Shown here in pieces: positions 44,818 to 54,004 of a stretch of DNA of 64,000 bases (positions within the stretch are counted from its first letter, which is position 1; every line of letters begins with the position of its first letter). The DNA is taken from NCBI RefSeq assembly GCF_001556185.1, contig NZ_LSIJ01000003.1, forward strand, positions 58,760 to 122,759, in the 5' to 3' direction. The notes below the pieces were generated by a model that was given only the letters and a program-made list of their open reading frames with translations, had not been told where the DNA came from and ran no database searches. The position numbers were made by a program, and so were the translations under genes. Origin of the DNA: Sphingomonas sp. CCH10-B3 (GTDB taxonomy: Bacteria; Pseudomonadota; Alphaproteobacteria; Sphingomonadales; Sphingomonadaceae).

Positions 44818-45803
44818 CCGAACATCGACCTGACTTTGAGCGCCAGCGCGCGATTCTTGGGATCGGCAAGCGTCGCAAGCGGCGCCGCAAGCATCGCCAT
44901 GCCGGTCGCGCGAAGCCGGGCGCCCTTGGCGGCGACGAGTTGCCGCAGTTCGGCCGACCGTGCCCGGTCGCCCCGCTGCCGTGCCTTCAGGGCCTCGACC
45001 GTCAGATAATAAAGTTCACGCCGCCGGATCGCCTTGGCATATCTGGGATAGCGCGCCAGCAGGATCGCCATCACCATCAGATTTTCCTCGAGCATCAGCC
45101 GCTGGGTGGTTTCACTCCGCCCGATGCTGCCTTCATGCTTGCGATAGCGAACATAGCTGCCCGCCATCCGCACATAGGGACCACCGCGCGCGATCGTTTC
45201 GAAGTCGAACAGATAGTCGTTGTGGAAGCGCAGCCGCGCATCGAACGCCTCCGGCATCGCCGCGCGCCGCACCAAGAGCGTCGATGGCAGCATCTGATAG
45301 CGCGGATCGAGCATCTTCACGGCATCGACGGCATCGACCGAAAAAGCCTTACCCCCATAAAGGGTTGAAAAGGCGCCCAGCACCTTGCCCGATGGCCATT
45401 CGAACACTTCGGCATCGTGGAAGCATCCCGACGCTTCGGGATGAGCGTTCAGTACCGGCACTTGCGCGGCAATCTTGCCCGCCAGCATGACATCGTCACC
45501 GCCGAGCCAGGCGATATACTCGCCGGTTGCGGCATTCTTGGCAGCAGTGAAATTCGCCGCCAGACCCCGGTTTTCGGGCGCGAGCACCGGCTTGATCAAT
45601 GCCGGATATCGTGCCTGCCAGCCCCGGATGCGGTCTTGTGTATCATCGGGCGAGCCGTCATCGGCGACGATGATTTCGAGGTTAGGATAATCCTGCGCCT
45701 GCAGCACGCAGCTCGCGAGCGTCTCGTCGACATAATCGGCGTGGCGATACGTCACGACGACGATGCTGACGAGTGGGGTGGCCGAGGTTACTGGTACGGT
45801 CAT
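44814..45803 (-). CDS. Family 2 glycosyltransferase
   Basis: 329-residue GT-A enzyme. Signatures: PLVSIVVVTYRHADYVDETLASCVLQ near residue 10, IIVADDGSPDDTQ near 45, and the metal-binding region WLGGDDVML (DD pair) near 100. The C-terminal half includes an RRREL segment and helices. The donor and acceptor cannot be read from the sequence; it would add one sugar to the lipid-linked repeat. Its start overlaps the GT26 gene stop. Confidence 0.88.
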   Translation of the reverse strand: MTVPVTSATPLVSIVVVTYRHADYVDETLASCVLQAQDYPNLEIIVADDGSPDDTQDRIRGWQARYPALIKPVLAPENRGLAANFTAAKNAATGEYIAWLGGDDVMLAGKIAAQVPVLNAHPEASGCFHDAEVFEWPSGKVLGAFSTLYGGKAFSVDAVDAVKMLDPRYQMLPSTLLVRRAAMPEAFDARLRFHNDYLFDFETIARGGPYVRMAGSYVRYRKHEGSIGRSETTQRLMLEENLMVMAILLARYPRYAKAIRRRELYYLTVEALKARQRGDRARSAELRQLVAAKGARLRATGMAMLAAPLATLADPKNRALALKVRSMFG

Positions 45804-46513
45804 CGCCCGGTCCCCAACAGCGCTTCCAGCCGCGACGGGCGCAGCAGCAGGTCAAAGAAATTGGCGTAGCTCAGCACCAGCCGCTCGACGCGCTTGCCGT
45901 TGGGCTCCAGCGCCAGCCGCCAGACGCCTTCAAGCCCCAGCCGCTGCAGCCATTGCGGCGAGCGCGGCAGCCGGTCGGCGATCATTTCGAAACTGCCACC
46001 GATGCAGAAGATCGGCGCATCGCTGATCAGTTCGGCCAGCCCGCGGGCCAGAAATTCCTGTTTCGGCACGCCCAACGCGATCGCGATACCGTCCCACTGA
46101 CGGCCATGTGCCTCGACCAGCGTCGCAGCAACCGCGGCGCCCCCGGCAATATCGAGCGGCGGGATGCGGCGATCATCCTGCACGATTTCCAGTGCCGGAA
46201 ATTTGCGACGAATGATCGCCATCGTCTCGGCATCCGATCCGATCACGAGCAGCCGCTTGCCTGCCCCCGCCGCGAGCCAGGCATCGAGCATGCGATTGCC
46301 CGCCACCAGCTCGACCGGACCCTCGGCACGCGACGCGAGCAGCTTGTGCGCGCCATGGCCGTCAACACACAGATGCGCATGCCGCGAGGCAAAGATGCAG
46401 TCGCGTAGCTCGGGCACTCGCCGACATTCGTACAGATGCTGCATATTGACAGTGACAAGATACCCCGAGCGCAGCGCGAGGCAGCCGTCGAGGCCGAGGA
46501 AATTCAGGCGCAT
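45800..46513 (-). CDS. WecG/TagA/CpsF-family glycosyltransferase (GT26)
   Basis: 237 residues. The family core is visible: VTVNMQHLYECRRVPELRDCIFA, the catalytic aspartate in CVDGHGAHKLL, then LLVIGSDAETM, IALGVPKQEFLARG and CIGGSFEMIADRLPRSPQWLQRLGLEGVWRLALEPN. Members transfer ManNAcA (WecG), ManNAc (TagA) or glucuronate (GumM). With wecB and wecC in the same window, ManNAcA is the most attractive donor, but glucuronate remains possible. Spacing is nine bases after the polymerase gene. Confidence 0.85.
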   Translation of the reverse strand: MRLNFLGLDGCLALRSGYLVTVNMQHLYECRRVPELRDCIFASRHAHLCVDGHGAHKLLASRAEGPVELVAGNRMLDAWLAAGAGKRLLVIGSDAETMAIIRRKFPALEIVQDDRRIPPLDIAGGAAVAATLVEAHGRQWDGIAIALGVPKQEFLARGLAELISDAPIFCIGGSFEMIADRLPRSPQWLQRLGLEGVWRLALEPNGKRVERLVLSYANFFDLLLRPSRLEALLGTGR

Positions 46514-46522
46514 CGCGACCCC

Positions 46523-47758
46523 CTAGTTGCGAACGACGGCGGCGGACACTGGTGCTACGGCTCGCGCGGTGCCCACCACACCTGCGACAGCAGCCATCGC
46601 GCCGAGCACCAGCCCACCGTTCATGCTGCCGTAATCAAGAATAGGCACGATCCCCAGATAAAACAGAACCGCAGCAGCAAAAAAGAAATTCCCTGGAATT
46701 GCGACCGTTTTGACCAAGAAACTGGCCCAAAAACTCAGCAAACCCAGCGCCATGATCAGCCCGACAAGTCCATAGTGATAGACCAGCACGAGCAGCCCAT
46801 AGTCAGACACGAGGAATGTCGAATCGGTCGATAGCTGCGAATTCTGGATCGACTGTGAAATCAGCCCCGCGCCAAACGGAAAGGCTGCACGGATGTAATA
46901 AAAAGCCAGATAATAATCGCGGCCTGCCACCTCGCCGCCGCGAAGGTTCTGGAAATACAAAAGCCCGACAAGGCTGGCGATCGCGCCGCCGATGATGACC
47001 GCCCGCAACGTCGGATAGCGGATGTACAGCCATTGCGACAGCACTGCGCTCGAGAAAATCGCTTCGATCCGGCTCGTCGTAAACAGGAAGATGTGTAGCA
47101 AAATCAGCAGAAAAGCACCGGCATCGGAAAAATCAGGCGCTTTGCCGTTGCGGTTGTTGATGACCATCTTGATCCAGATGAACGTCAACGGTGCCAGTAC
47201 CGACAGCACGTAACGGTCGCCGCTGCGCTGTGCGAGCAGCAACTGGCCGCTGGTGACGAATAGCAGGTACACGACCATGTCGCAGAGTATGACCGCTGCC
47301 AGATAGGCCAGGATCATACGATTGAGCATCCGTATGTCGGCCCGTCGATAAAAGGCGTAACCGATCGGCGCGATCATGATCATGATCCCGAAGCGTCCCT
47401 CCTGGAAGGATTCGCCGATCCCGACGCCATATTGCAGATTGGCGATCAGCCATCCGTAGAAGAACCGCAGGATGACAAAGGCCACCCCGAACGCGAACCA
47501 GCGGCCGATCGCGACGCTGCGGTCGCGCAACTGGTACATCGCGAACAGCACGCCGAACTCGGCAATCGTGATGCCAACCTTGACGAACGCATAATCATCG
47601 ATGCCCGGAAAGCGCGAAATCGATGCGCTGCAGATCAGCAAGGCAACGAGAGTAGGGCCGAGCAGTTTCGCCCGCTGCGGCACGCCGACCGGGATAGCCA
47701 TCGCCGCCGGCATCGGATCGATCCGGGCGATCTCGCGCTGATGACCGATCGACGCCAT
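46523..47758 (-). CDS. Wzy-like polysaccharide polymerase (membrane protein)
   Basis: 411 residues with about 11-12 helices. A periplasmic loop is present near residues 295-335 (AGRDYYLAFYYIRAAFPFGAGLISQS, then STDSTFLVSDYGLLVLVYHYGLVG), as in EpsG/Wzy-type polymerases, where arginines flank the loop. Sequence identity in this family is always low, so the call is from topology, the loop pattern and location between sugar-activating and transferase genes. It begins three bases after the aminotransferase stop. Confidence 0.7.
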   Translation of the reverse strand: MASIGHQREIARIDPMPAAMAIPVGVPQRAKLLGPTLVALLICSASISRFPGIDDYAFVKVGITIAEFGVLFAMYQLRDRSVAIGRWFAFGVAFVILRFFYGWLIANLQYGVGIGESFQEGRFGIMIMIAPIGYAFYRRADIRMLNRMILAYLAAVILCDMVVYLLFVTSGQLLLAQRSGDRYVLSVLAPLTFIWIKMVINNRNGKAPDFSDAGAFLLILLHIFLFTTSRIEAIFSSAVLSQWLYIRYPTLRAVIIGGAIASLVGLLYFQNLRGGEVAGRDYYLAFYYIRAAFPFGAGLISQSIQNSQLSTDSTFLVSDYGLLVLVYHYGLVGLIMALGLLSFWASFLVKTVAIPGNFFFAAAVLFYLGIVPILDYGSMNGGLVLGAMAAVAGVVGTARAVAPVSAAVVRN

Positions 47759-47761
47759 TGG

Positions 47762-48874
47762 TCAGGCGGCTTCCGCGACCCGCAGCACGTCGCTTATGGT
47801 CGCAACGACATAGTCGGCCTGCGCGCGCGAGACATGCGGACCGAACGGCAGGCTGAACACGTCGCGCGCCATCTCGCTGGCGATAGGCAGCGGCATTTCG
47901 GCCATTGGCGTGCCCGCATAGGCTCCCTGCTCGTGCGGCGGGATCGGATAATGGATCAGGCAATGCACGCCGCGCTCGGCCAGCGCTTGCATCATCCGGT
48001 CGCGCTGCGGATGACGCACGACGAACAGGTGCCACGCGCTTTCGATGCCCGTTTCGCCATGCGGCAGCACCAATTCGGACCCGGCCAGCGCATTGAGGTA
48101 AAAATCGGCCAATTCGCTGCGCCGCGCATTCCACGCGTCGAGATGGCCAAGCTTCACAGCGAGAACGGCCGCCTGAATCGGGTCGAGCCGACTGTTATAG
48201 CCGACGATCTCGTGAACATATTTGCGGTTCGACCCATAGTTGCGCAGCATCCGCAGCCGCTGCGCCAACGCATCGTCGTCGGTCGTCACCGCGCCGCCAT
48301 CGCCAAGTGCACCGAGGTTCTTGCCCGGATAGAAGCTCCACGCCGCCGTGCCCTGCGCGCCGATCCGGCGCCCGTGATAGCGCGCGCCGTGCGCCTGTGC
48401 GGCGTCTTCGATCACCGCGAGTCCGTGGCGTGCCGCGATGGCGTAGATCGGATCGAGATCGGCCGGGCGGCCATAAAGGTGGACCGGCATCAGCGCGCGC
48501 GTGCGATCGGTGATCTGTGCTTCGATCAGCGCGGGGTCGATATTGTAACTCGACACAATCGGCTCGACCGGCACCGGCACTGCACCGACCTGGCTGACGG
48601 CGAGATTGGTGGCGATAAAGGTGTTCGAGGGCACGATCACTTCGTCACCGGGGCCGATGCCATGCGCGAGCAGGATCAGCTTCAGCGCATCCAGGCCGTT
48701 GGCAACACCAATGCAGTGCCGCGCGCCGCAATATTGCGCATAGGCTGCTTCGAACGCTTCGACTTCAGGGCCGCCGATATAATAGCCCGAGTCCACGACC
48801 CGCGCGACCGCAGCGTGGATTTCGTCGTGGAGTTCGGCCGTCGCTGCGGCAAGATCGAGAAACGGCACATTCAT
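47762..48874 (-). CDS. DegT/DnrJ/EryC1-family sugar aminotransferase (FdtB/QdtB-like)
   Basis: 370-residue PLP enzyme. It starts VPFLDLAA, with an AYCGARHCIGVANGLDALKL stretch, VIEDAAQAHGARY, and the PLP lysine in WSFYPGKNLGALGDGGAV near residue 186. The length and the neighbouring ketoisomerase and acetyltransferase fit FdtB or QdtB, which transfer an amino group to C3 of dTDP-3-keto-6-deoxyhexose. Whether the product is Fuc3N or Qui3N cannot be read off. Coupled by overlapping ATGA to the ketoisomerase gene. Confidence 0.88.
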   Translation of the reverse strand: MNVPFLDLAAATAELHDEIHAAVARVVDSGYYIGGPEVEAFEAAYAQYCGARHCIGVANGLDALKLILLAHGIGPGDEVIVPSNTFIATNLAVSQVGAVPVPVEPIVSSYNIDPALIEAQITDRTRALMPVHLYGRPADLDPIYAIAARHGLAVIEDAAQAHGARYHGRRIGAQGTAAWSFYPGKNLGALGDGGAVTTDDDALAQRLRMLRNYGSNRKYVHEIVGYNSRLDPIQAAVLAVKLGHLDAWNARRSELADFYLNALAGSELVLPHGETGIESAWHLFVVRHPQRDRMMQALAERGVHCLIHYPIPPHEQGAYAGTPMAEMPLPIASEMARDVFSLPFGPHVSRAQADYVVATISDVLRVAEAA

Positions 48875-49290
48875 TGCTGCTTGCCCCTGTCGGCGACATA
48901 ATCGTCATAGTCGCGATAGTAATCGTCTTCGGTATAGTGATGCGACGCCAGCACCATACACACCGACCCTGACGAGAAGTTGTTGAGTTCACGCCAGATC
49001 ATTGGGCAGATCAACAGCCCTTGGTACGACCGGTTGAGATGGAACTGGCGCGTTTCGGTGGCGTCGTTCAGGATCACGTCGAAGCTGCCCGACATCGCAA
49101 TGATGAGCTGGTTGAGCTCCTTGTGCGCATGGCCGCCGCGTTCGGCCCCGCCCGGCACATCGTACAGATAATAGACACGACGGATGTCGAACGGCACATG
49201 GCCGCCGCTTTCGATGAAGGTCAGGTTGCCGCGCGGATCGGTAATCCGGGGCAGATCCACGATCTTGCAGCGGTCGAGCAGCGGCGTCAC
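48871..49290 (-). CDS. dTDP-4-keto-6-deoxyglucose 3,4-ketoisomerase (FdtA/QdtA family)
   Basis: 139-residue cupin. Family motifs: DPRGNLTFIE near residue 18, RRVYYLYDVPGGAERGGHAHKELNQ near 37-61, with the two histidines that act in catalysis, then QFHLNRSYQGLLICPMIWRELNNFS. It converts the RmlB product to the 3-keto isomer before transamination. FdtA and QdtA differ in stereochemistry and cannot be separated by eye. Start is GTG overlapping the acetyltransferase stop by four bases. Confidence 0.88.
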   Translation of the reverse strand: MTPLLDRCKIVDLPRITDPRGNLTFIESGGHVPFDIRRVYYLYDVPGGAERGGHAHKELNQLIIAMSGSFDVILNDATETRQFHLNRSYQGLLICPMIWRELNNFSSGSVCMVLASHHYTEDDYYRDYDDYVADRGKQQ

Positions 49291-49736
49291 GTCGGCCTCG
49301 CGGGGTTGCCGACCACCGTCACGCCGGGGGCGACGTCTCGCGTCACGACCGCGCCTGCACCGACCAGCGCGCCAGCGCCGATCCGCACGCCGGCCAGAAT
49401 AACGGCGCCCGCGCCGATGCTGCAGCCGGGCTCCAGCACGGTCCGCTGCAGATCAAAGGTGCGATTGCCCGAGCGCGGATGCCGATCATTGGTGAACGTC
49501 GCATTGGGGCCGATGAACACATCATCGCCCACTTCCAGACCGTCCCATAATTGGACACCCGATTTGATCGTCACACGGTCCCCGACCACAACGTCATTCT
49601 CGATGAAACAGTGCGAGCAAATATTACAGTCGGCGCCGATCTTCGCACCGGGCAGGACGATGACAAACTGCCAGATTCGCGTGCCCGATCCAATCGCTTC
49701 GGACCGGACAATCGCCGTCTCATCAACATACGCCAC
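49287..49736 (-). CDS. Sugar N-acetyltransferase, left-handed beta-helix (FdtC/QdtC-like)
   Basis: About 149 residues. Hexapeptide repeats form a left-handed parallel beta helix: IGSGTRIWQFVIVLPGAKIGADCNICSHCFI and a PNATFTND segment typical of WxcM/FdtC-type enzymes, ending IGAGALVGAGAVVTRDVAPGVTVVGNPAR. It would acetylate the C3 amino group of the dTDP sugar. The GTG at 49736 has GGAG ten bases upstream and gives the family start VAYVDETA; GTG 49742 and an ATG at 49781 are alternatives. First of the three genes for the 3-acetamido sugar. Confidence 0.82.
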   Translation of the reverse strand: MAYVDETAIVRSEAIGSGTRIWQFVIVLPGAKIGADCNICSHCFIENDVVVGDRVTIKSGVQLWDGLEVGDDVFIGPNATFTNDRHPRSGNRTFDLQRTVLEPGCSIGAGAVILAGVRIGAGALVGAGAVVTRDVAPGVTVVGNPARPT

Positions 49737-49815
49737 TGACACGTTTCTCCGGGACCTGATTACGACGTGCGACGAGCGCATAGCGGCAAAGCCGGAGCCC
49801 CGCTAGGCAGCAGTG

Positions 49816-51156
49816 TCACTTCGCGCCCTTGCCCGTGACGACGATCCGGGCCGTGAGCAGCACGATGAGCACGTCGAGCCAGAAGGAGAAATTCTTCACG
49901 TAGAAAAAGTCGTAATAGAGCTTGTCGCGGACTTCGTTGACGTCGGCGACGTGCCCCTGCCGCACCTGCGCCCAACCAGTGATGCCGGGCAGGACGATGT
50001 GGCGATAATGATAGAAAGCGAGTTCGGCTTCATACCACAGCGCCAGCTGCCAGGCTTCGGGGCGCGGGCCGATCCAGCTCATTTCGCCAGCCAGAATGTT
50101 GAGCACCTGCGGCAGCTCGTCGATGCGCGTGCGGCGCAGGAAGCCGCCGACCCGGGTGATGCGCTTATCCTTCACCTGCGTGATCGCCTGCTGGCGGGCG
50201 GCCATGTCGACCTTGCCCTCCGGGCACTGGCTCTGCTCGGGCTGGTGGATCATCGTGCGGAACTTGAACACGCGGAACACACGGCCACGGAAACCGACCC
50301 GGCGCTGACGGAAGAAGACCGGCCCCTCGCTGTCGAGCTTGATCGCGATGGCAACCACCAGAAACAGCGGCGCCAGCACGATCACGGCGGCAACCGCGCC
50401 GACCCAATCGATCACGCGCTTGATCTTGAAATAAGTCCGGTTCGGGTTGAGCGAGCCAAGCGTGTTTTCCGAAAGATGCTCGATTTCGCTGCGGCCGGAC
50501 AATTGCTCGACCGCCTGCTTCACATCATAGACCGGCACGCCGCACATCGCGCTGTCGGCGATCATGCGGTTCCAGCCGTCATCGAGGTCGCTGCGCAGAT
50601 CGGCGACCAGTCCGTCCCATTTTGTCGACGGCGTCATCGGCTGTTCGAGCTTGATCCACTCGACGTTCGGCAGCGACATAATCATGCCGGCCTCGCCCCC
50701 GGGGATCACCGCAAAGCGATACAGCCGCGACCTGTGTGCAAGCGCGGTGATGACGGTGAACGTCGCTGCGGTCGCGATGAAATTGATCGCGAACGGCAAG
50801 CGGCTGTAATCGAGCCGCAGACAGAAGAACCACAGCACGATCATGGCAAAAGATGCTGCGAACGACGGAATGACGTGCCCAACCGACGAGATGCCCGGAA
50901 ACGCCGCCAGACGACGCTGCACCAGATAACCGAGGATCAGCGCCGCGAACGACCCGAGAAAGCTGTTCTGCTCGGTCGCAACCGTCAGCGGTTCAAGGCC
51001 GGTCAGGATGTAGCGGACGCCGGTCGGAATCAGCAGCGCGAACAGGATACCGATCGACAGCTGCACGCGGTTGCGATCGAAATGCGCCCCGAACCCGATC
51101 GATTCCTTTGCGGGCGTCTCGCTATCCTCGGGGGTCGCGATTGATTTTACCAGCAT
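49816..51156 (-). CDS. Priming undecaprenyl-phosphate hexose-1-phosphate transferase
   Basis: 446 residues. Four or five N-terminal membrane helices (about residues 28-150) and a soluble middle part lead to the bacterial sugar transferase domain (about 255-446): FKIKRVIDWVGA with the membrane hairpin, FFRQRRVGFRGRVFRVFKFRTM, TRIDELPQVLNILAGEMSWIGPRPE and PGITGWAQV. It loads glucose-1-phosphate (or galactose) onto the carrier lipid, as GelB/WbaP do. The ATG with GGAG seven bases upstream was taken; upstream in-frame ATG codons lack one. It is the first gene of the ten-gene operon. Confidence 0.92.
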   Translation of the reverse strand: MLVKSIATPEDSETPAKESIGFGAHFDRNRVQLSIGILFALLIPTGVRYILTGLEPLTVATEQNSFLGSFAALILGYLVQRRLAAFPGISSVGHVIPSFAASFAMIVLWFFCLRLDYSRLPFAINFIATAATFTVITALAHRSRLYRFAVIPGGEAGMIMSLPNVEWIKLEQPMTPSTKWDGLVADLRSDLDDGWNRMIADSAMCGVPVYDVKQAVEQLSGRSEIEHLSENTLGSLNPNRTYFKIKRVIDWVGAVAAVIVLAPLFLVVAIAIKLDSEGPVFFRQRRVGFRGRVFRVFKFRTMIHQPEQSQCPEGKVDMAARQQAITQVKDKRITRVGGFLRRTRIDELPQVLNILAGEMSWIGPRPEAWQLALWYEAELAFYHYRHIVLPGITGWAQVRQGHVADVNEVRDKLYYDFFYVKNFSFWLDVLIVLLTARIVVTGKGAK

Positions 51157-51492
51157 GGTTAATCTCCACATCCGATCGTTTCGGACCGACGATTGCGCCA
51201 ACAACTTGGCCTAATTCGCGAAAGCTTGTTCAAACCGGCGAGCACCGCCTCGCCCGAGCACTGTGATTTATGGCGTAAGTTTCGACCGTCATTTGCTTCG
51301 ATCGACTGGCTGCATCGCCCTGCCGCTTGCCGCTACCTTCTCCCCACGTCCCCCGCAGGCAACCATGCTGCTGTGCAGCATTCCGCCTGCTCTTTTGCAT
51401 CGACGCTGACAATCTGCAAGCGCGAATGCGCGCCCACTGTCCCCGTCCGACGCACCTTATGACCGATCCACCCCACGGCGCCCGAAACGGCC
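51157..51492 (-). promoter_or_regulatory. Upstream region of the polysaccharide operon
   Basis: 336 bases without a supported gene, between the rmlD stop and the start of the priming transferase gene. Both neighbours read leftward, so this holds the promoter for the ten-gene operon. A TAAATC/ATGACG pair on the minus strand (about 51265-51290) is a weak candidate. No operator or riboswitch is recognisable. A short palindrome CGGCCTCAGGCCG overlaps the rmlD stop (51488-51500) and could weakly attenuate read-through. Confidence 0.4.
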
Positions 51493-52377
51493 TCAGGCCG
51501 CTTGGGAATTAACCAGTCTTGACACTACGCCTTTTACCGACCCTTGCCAAATTGGCGCGCGGTAGCCGAATTTCTCTTCGAACTTGAAGCAATTGAGCCG
51601 CGAGTTTTTCGGCCGATTCGCTTTGGTGGGCCAATCCTCGGTCGCGATGTCAACGACTCGCGCTGTCGGGCCGCCCAGTTCGGCGCTTGCCGCAAAGCTC
51701 GCGCGCGCCAGCTCAGCCCACGACGCCTCGCCGCTGCCGGCGAGGTGATAGAGGCCGCCCCAAGATTGGTCGGGGTGGGCCGCGCGCCAATCAAGCATCG
51801 CACCCAACGCATCGGCGATGTCGAGCGCCGAGGTCGGGCAACCGATCTGATCGGCGACGACGCGGAGCTCGTCGCGATCGGCGCCGAGCCGCAACATGGT
51901 CTTGACGAAATTCTGGCCGAACGGGCTGTAAACCCATGCCGTGCGAACAATCGCGCAATCGGCCCCCGACCCGGCGATCGCCTGTTCGCCCGCAAGCTTC
52001 GACCGTCCATAGGCGCCGGTTGGCCCGACCGCATCGGTTTCGACATAAGGACGGTCGAGCGCACCGTCGAACACATAGTCGGTCGACAGATGGACCATCG
52101 CCGCACCGGCGCGTTTCGCGGCGCGGGCCAGCACGCCCGGCGCAGTCCCGTTGATCGCCATCGCGGCATCGGGCTCGTCCTCGGCACGATCAACGGCGGT
52201 ATAGGCTGCCACGCTTAGCACGACGTCAGGCGCGACTTCGGCGACGACGCGCTCGATCGAGTCCGGGGCAGCGAGATCGAATTCGGGCCGACCGACGAAG
52301 GTCAGGCGATGCCCGGCGATGCGTTCGCCGATGCTTTGCGCTACCTGACCCTGCCGCCCGGTGACCAATATATGCAT
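51493..52377 (-). CDS. rmlD: dTDP-4-dehydrorhamnose reductase
   Basis: 294-residue SDR enzyme, the last step to dTDP-L-rhamnose. Motifs: ILVTGRQGQVAQSI at the N-terminus, VVLSVAAYTAVDRAEDEPDAAMAINGTAPG, STDYVFDG, and the catalytic YGRSKLAGE. C-terminal FKFEEKFG-type end matches RmlD. The ATG lies directly in the stop of rmlB (TGATG). Last gene of rmlACBD. Confidence 0.96.
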   Translation of the reverse strand: MHILVTGRQGQVAQSIGERIAGHRLTFVGRPEFDLAAPDSIERVVAEVAPDVVLSVAAYTAVDRAEDEPDAAMAINGTAPGVLARAAKRAGAAMVHLSTDYVFDGALDRPYVETDAVGPTGAYGRSKLAGEQAIAGSGADCAIVRTAWVYSPFGQNFVKTMLRLGADRDELRVVADQIGCPTSALDIADALGAMLDWRAAHPDQSWGGLYHLAGSGEASWAELARASFAASAELGGPTARVVDIATEDWPTKANRPKNSRLNCFKFEEKFGYRAPIWQGSVKGVVSRLVNSQAA

Positions 52378-53435
52378 CAGACCGAGGCGCCCAGCCGTTC
52401 GCCCTGATACTTGCCCGATCGGATTGGCCCCCACCACCATTCGTTGTCGAGATACCAGTCGATCGTCGCGCCGAGGCCCGAGGTGAAGCTGTGCTGCGCC
52501 TTCCAGCCAAGCTCGCGCTCGATCTTGCTGGGGTCGATCGCGTAGCGGCGATCATGGCCCGGGCGGTCGGTCACGAAGGTAATCAGCTCGCGCCGCGCCT
52601 TGCCATCGGCGAGCGGCACGCGTGCGTCGAGCGCATCGCAGATCGCCTCGACCACCTGCAGGTTGGTCCGTTCCTCGCGCCCGCCGACATTATAGCTCTC
52701 GCCCGGCACGCCCTTGGTCAGCACCAGCTCGAGTGCGCGGGCATGATCGTCGACGTACAGCCAGTCGCGGATATTCTCCCCCTTGCCATAGACCGGCAGC
52801 GGTTTGCCCTCGAGCGCGTTGAGAATGACGAGCGGGATCAGCTTTTCGGGGAAATGATAAGGCCCGTAATTGTTCGAACAATTCGACAGCACCACCGGCA
52901 GGCCATAAGTGTGCCGCCACGCGCGCACGAAATGGTCAGACGCGGCCTTCGACGCCGAATAGGGCGACGACGGATCGTAGGGCGTTTCTTCGGTGAAGAC
53001 GCCACTGTCGAACGGCAGGTCGCCGAACACTTCGTCGGTCGAGATATGGTGGAAGCGGAAGGCGGCTTTCGCCTCGCCTTCCAGCCCGCGCCAGTAGTCG
53101 AGCGCCGCCTGCAACATACGGAAAGTGCCGACGACATTGGTTTCCACAAACGCGCCGGGGCCGTCGATCGAACGGTCGACATGGCTCTCGGCGGCCAAGT
53201 GCATGATGCCATCGACGCGCTCTTCACGCAGCACGCGCAACACATGCTCGGCGTCGATGATGTCGCCTTGCACGAAGCGGTAATTGCCGAGATTCTCGAT
53301 CGTCTTCAGCGACGCAGGGTTGCCGGCGTAGGTCAGCTTGTCGAAATTGATCACGCGCCGGCCCTGGCGCACCAGATGCCGCACCACGGCCGAGCCGATG
53401 AAACCTGCACCGCCGGTTACGAAAATTGTCTGCAT
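52377..53435 (-). CDS. rmlB: dTDP-glucose 4,6-dehydratase
   Basis: 352-residue SDR dehydratase producing dTDP-4-keto-6-deoxyglucose, the branch point for rhamnose and for the 3-acetamido sugar made by the neighbouring genes. [15 protein letters not shown] near residue 7, [20 protein letters not shown], and the catalytic [10 protein letters not shown] are all present, as are [16 protein letters not shown] and GHDRRYAID. The ATG overlaps the rmlC stop (TGATG). Confidence 0.97.
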   Translation of the reverse strand: MQTIFVTGGAGFIGSAVVRHLVRQGRRVINFDKLTYAGNPASLKTIENLGNYRFVQGDIIDAEHVLRVLREERVDGIMHLAAESHVDRSIDGPGAFVETNVVGTFRMLQAALDYWRGLEGEAKAAFRFHHISTDEVFGDLPFDSGVFTEETPYDPSSPYSASKAASDHFVRAWRHTYGLPVVLSNCSNNYGPYHFPEKLIPLVILNALEGKPLPVYGKGENIRDWLYVDDHARALELVLTKGVPGESYNVGGREERTNLQVVEAICDALDARVPLADGKARRELITFVTDRPGHDRRYAIDPSKIERELGWKAQHSFTSGLGATIDWYLDNEWWWGPIRSGKYQGERLGASV

Positions 53436-54004
53436 CACTGGCCTTCATACCGAAAGGGGGATTGGAACGTGCTCAGATACGGCGCGACGGCATCCTTTGC
53501 CGACAGGATCGGATCGCCTGCGATCGGTCGCCATGCGATACCGATATCGGGATCGTCCCAGCGGATCGCGCCTTCGCATTGGGGAGCGTAGAGCGCATCG
53601 ACGCGGTAGGCGACATCGACATCGTCGACCAGCGTCTGGAACGCATGGGCAAAACCTGCCGGGATGAACAGCTGGTTGCCCTTTTCCGATGACAATTCGC
53701 AGCCGACCCATTGGCCATAGGTCGGCGACCCCAACCGGATATCGACAACCACATCGAACACGACGCCGCGCAGGACGCGCACCAGCTTGGCCTGCGCCGC
53801 CGGCGGAGCCTGAAAATGCAGGCCGCGAATCGTCCCGGCGTTCGCCGAATGGCTCTGATTCTCCTGCAGCCAGTCACCGGCGACGCCGTTCGCCTCGAAC
53901 AGCGGCCGCTTGAACACTTCGCTGAACGATCCGCGGGCATCGCCATAACGCGGCGGGGTGATTTCGATCACCTCCGCGAGCGCCAGCCGCGAAAAAGTCG
54001 TCAT
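53435..54004 (-). CDS. rmlC: dTDP-4-dehydrorhamnose 3,5-epimerase
   Basis: 189-residue cupin epimerase. [19 protein letters not shown] near residue 15, the [17 protein letters not shown] segment with the catalytic histidine, [18 protein letters not shown], and PAGFAHAF. Typical length. It overlaps the rmlA stop by four bases. Confidence 0.96.
   Translation of the reverse strand: MTTFSRLALAEVIEITPPRYGDARGSFSEVFKRPLFEANGVAGDWLQENQSHSANAGTIRGLHFQAPPAAQAKLVRVLRGVVFDVVVDIRLGSPTYGQWVGCELSSEKGNQLFIPAGFAHAFQTLVDDVDVAYRVDALYAPQCEGAIRWDDPDIGIAWRPIAGDPILSAKDAVAPYLSTFQSPFRYEGQ

Noticed and set aside
51193-51462. An 89-codon frame upstream of the polysaccharide operon
   Set aside because: It lies in the expected promoter region, lacks a ribosome binding site and has a random-looking composition.
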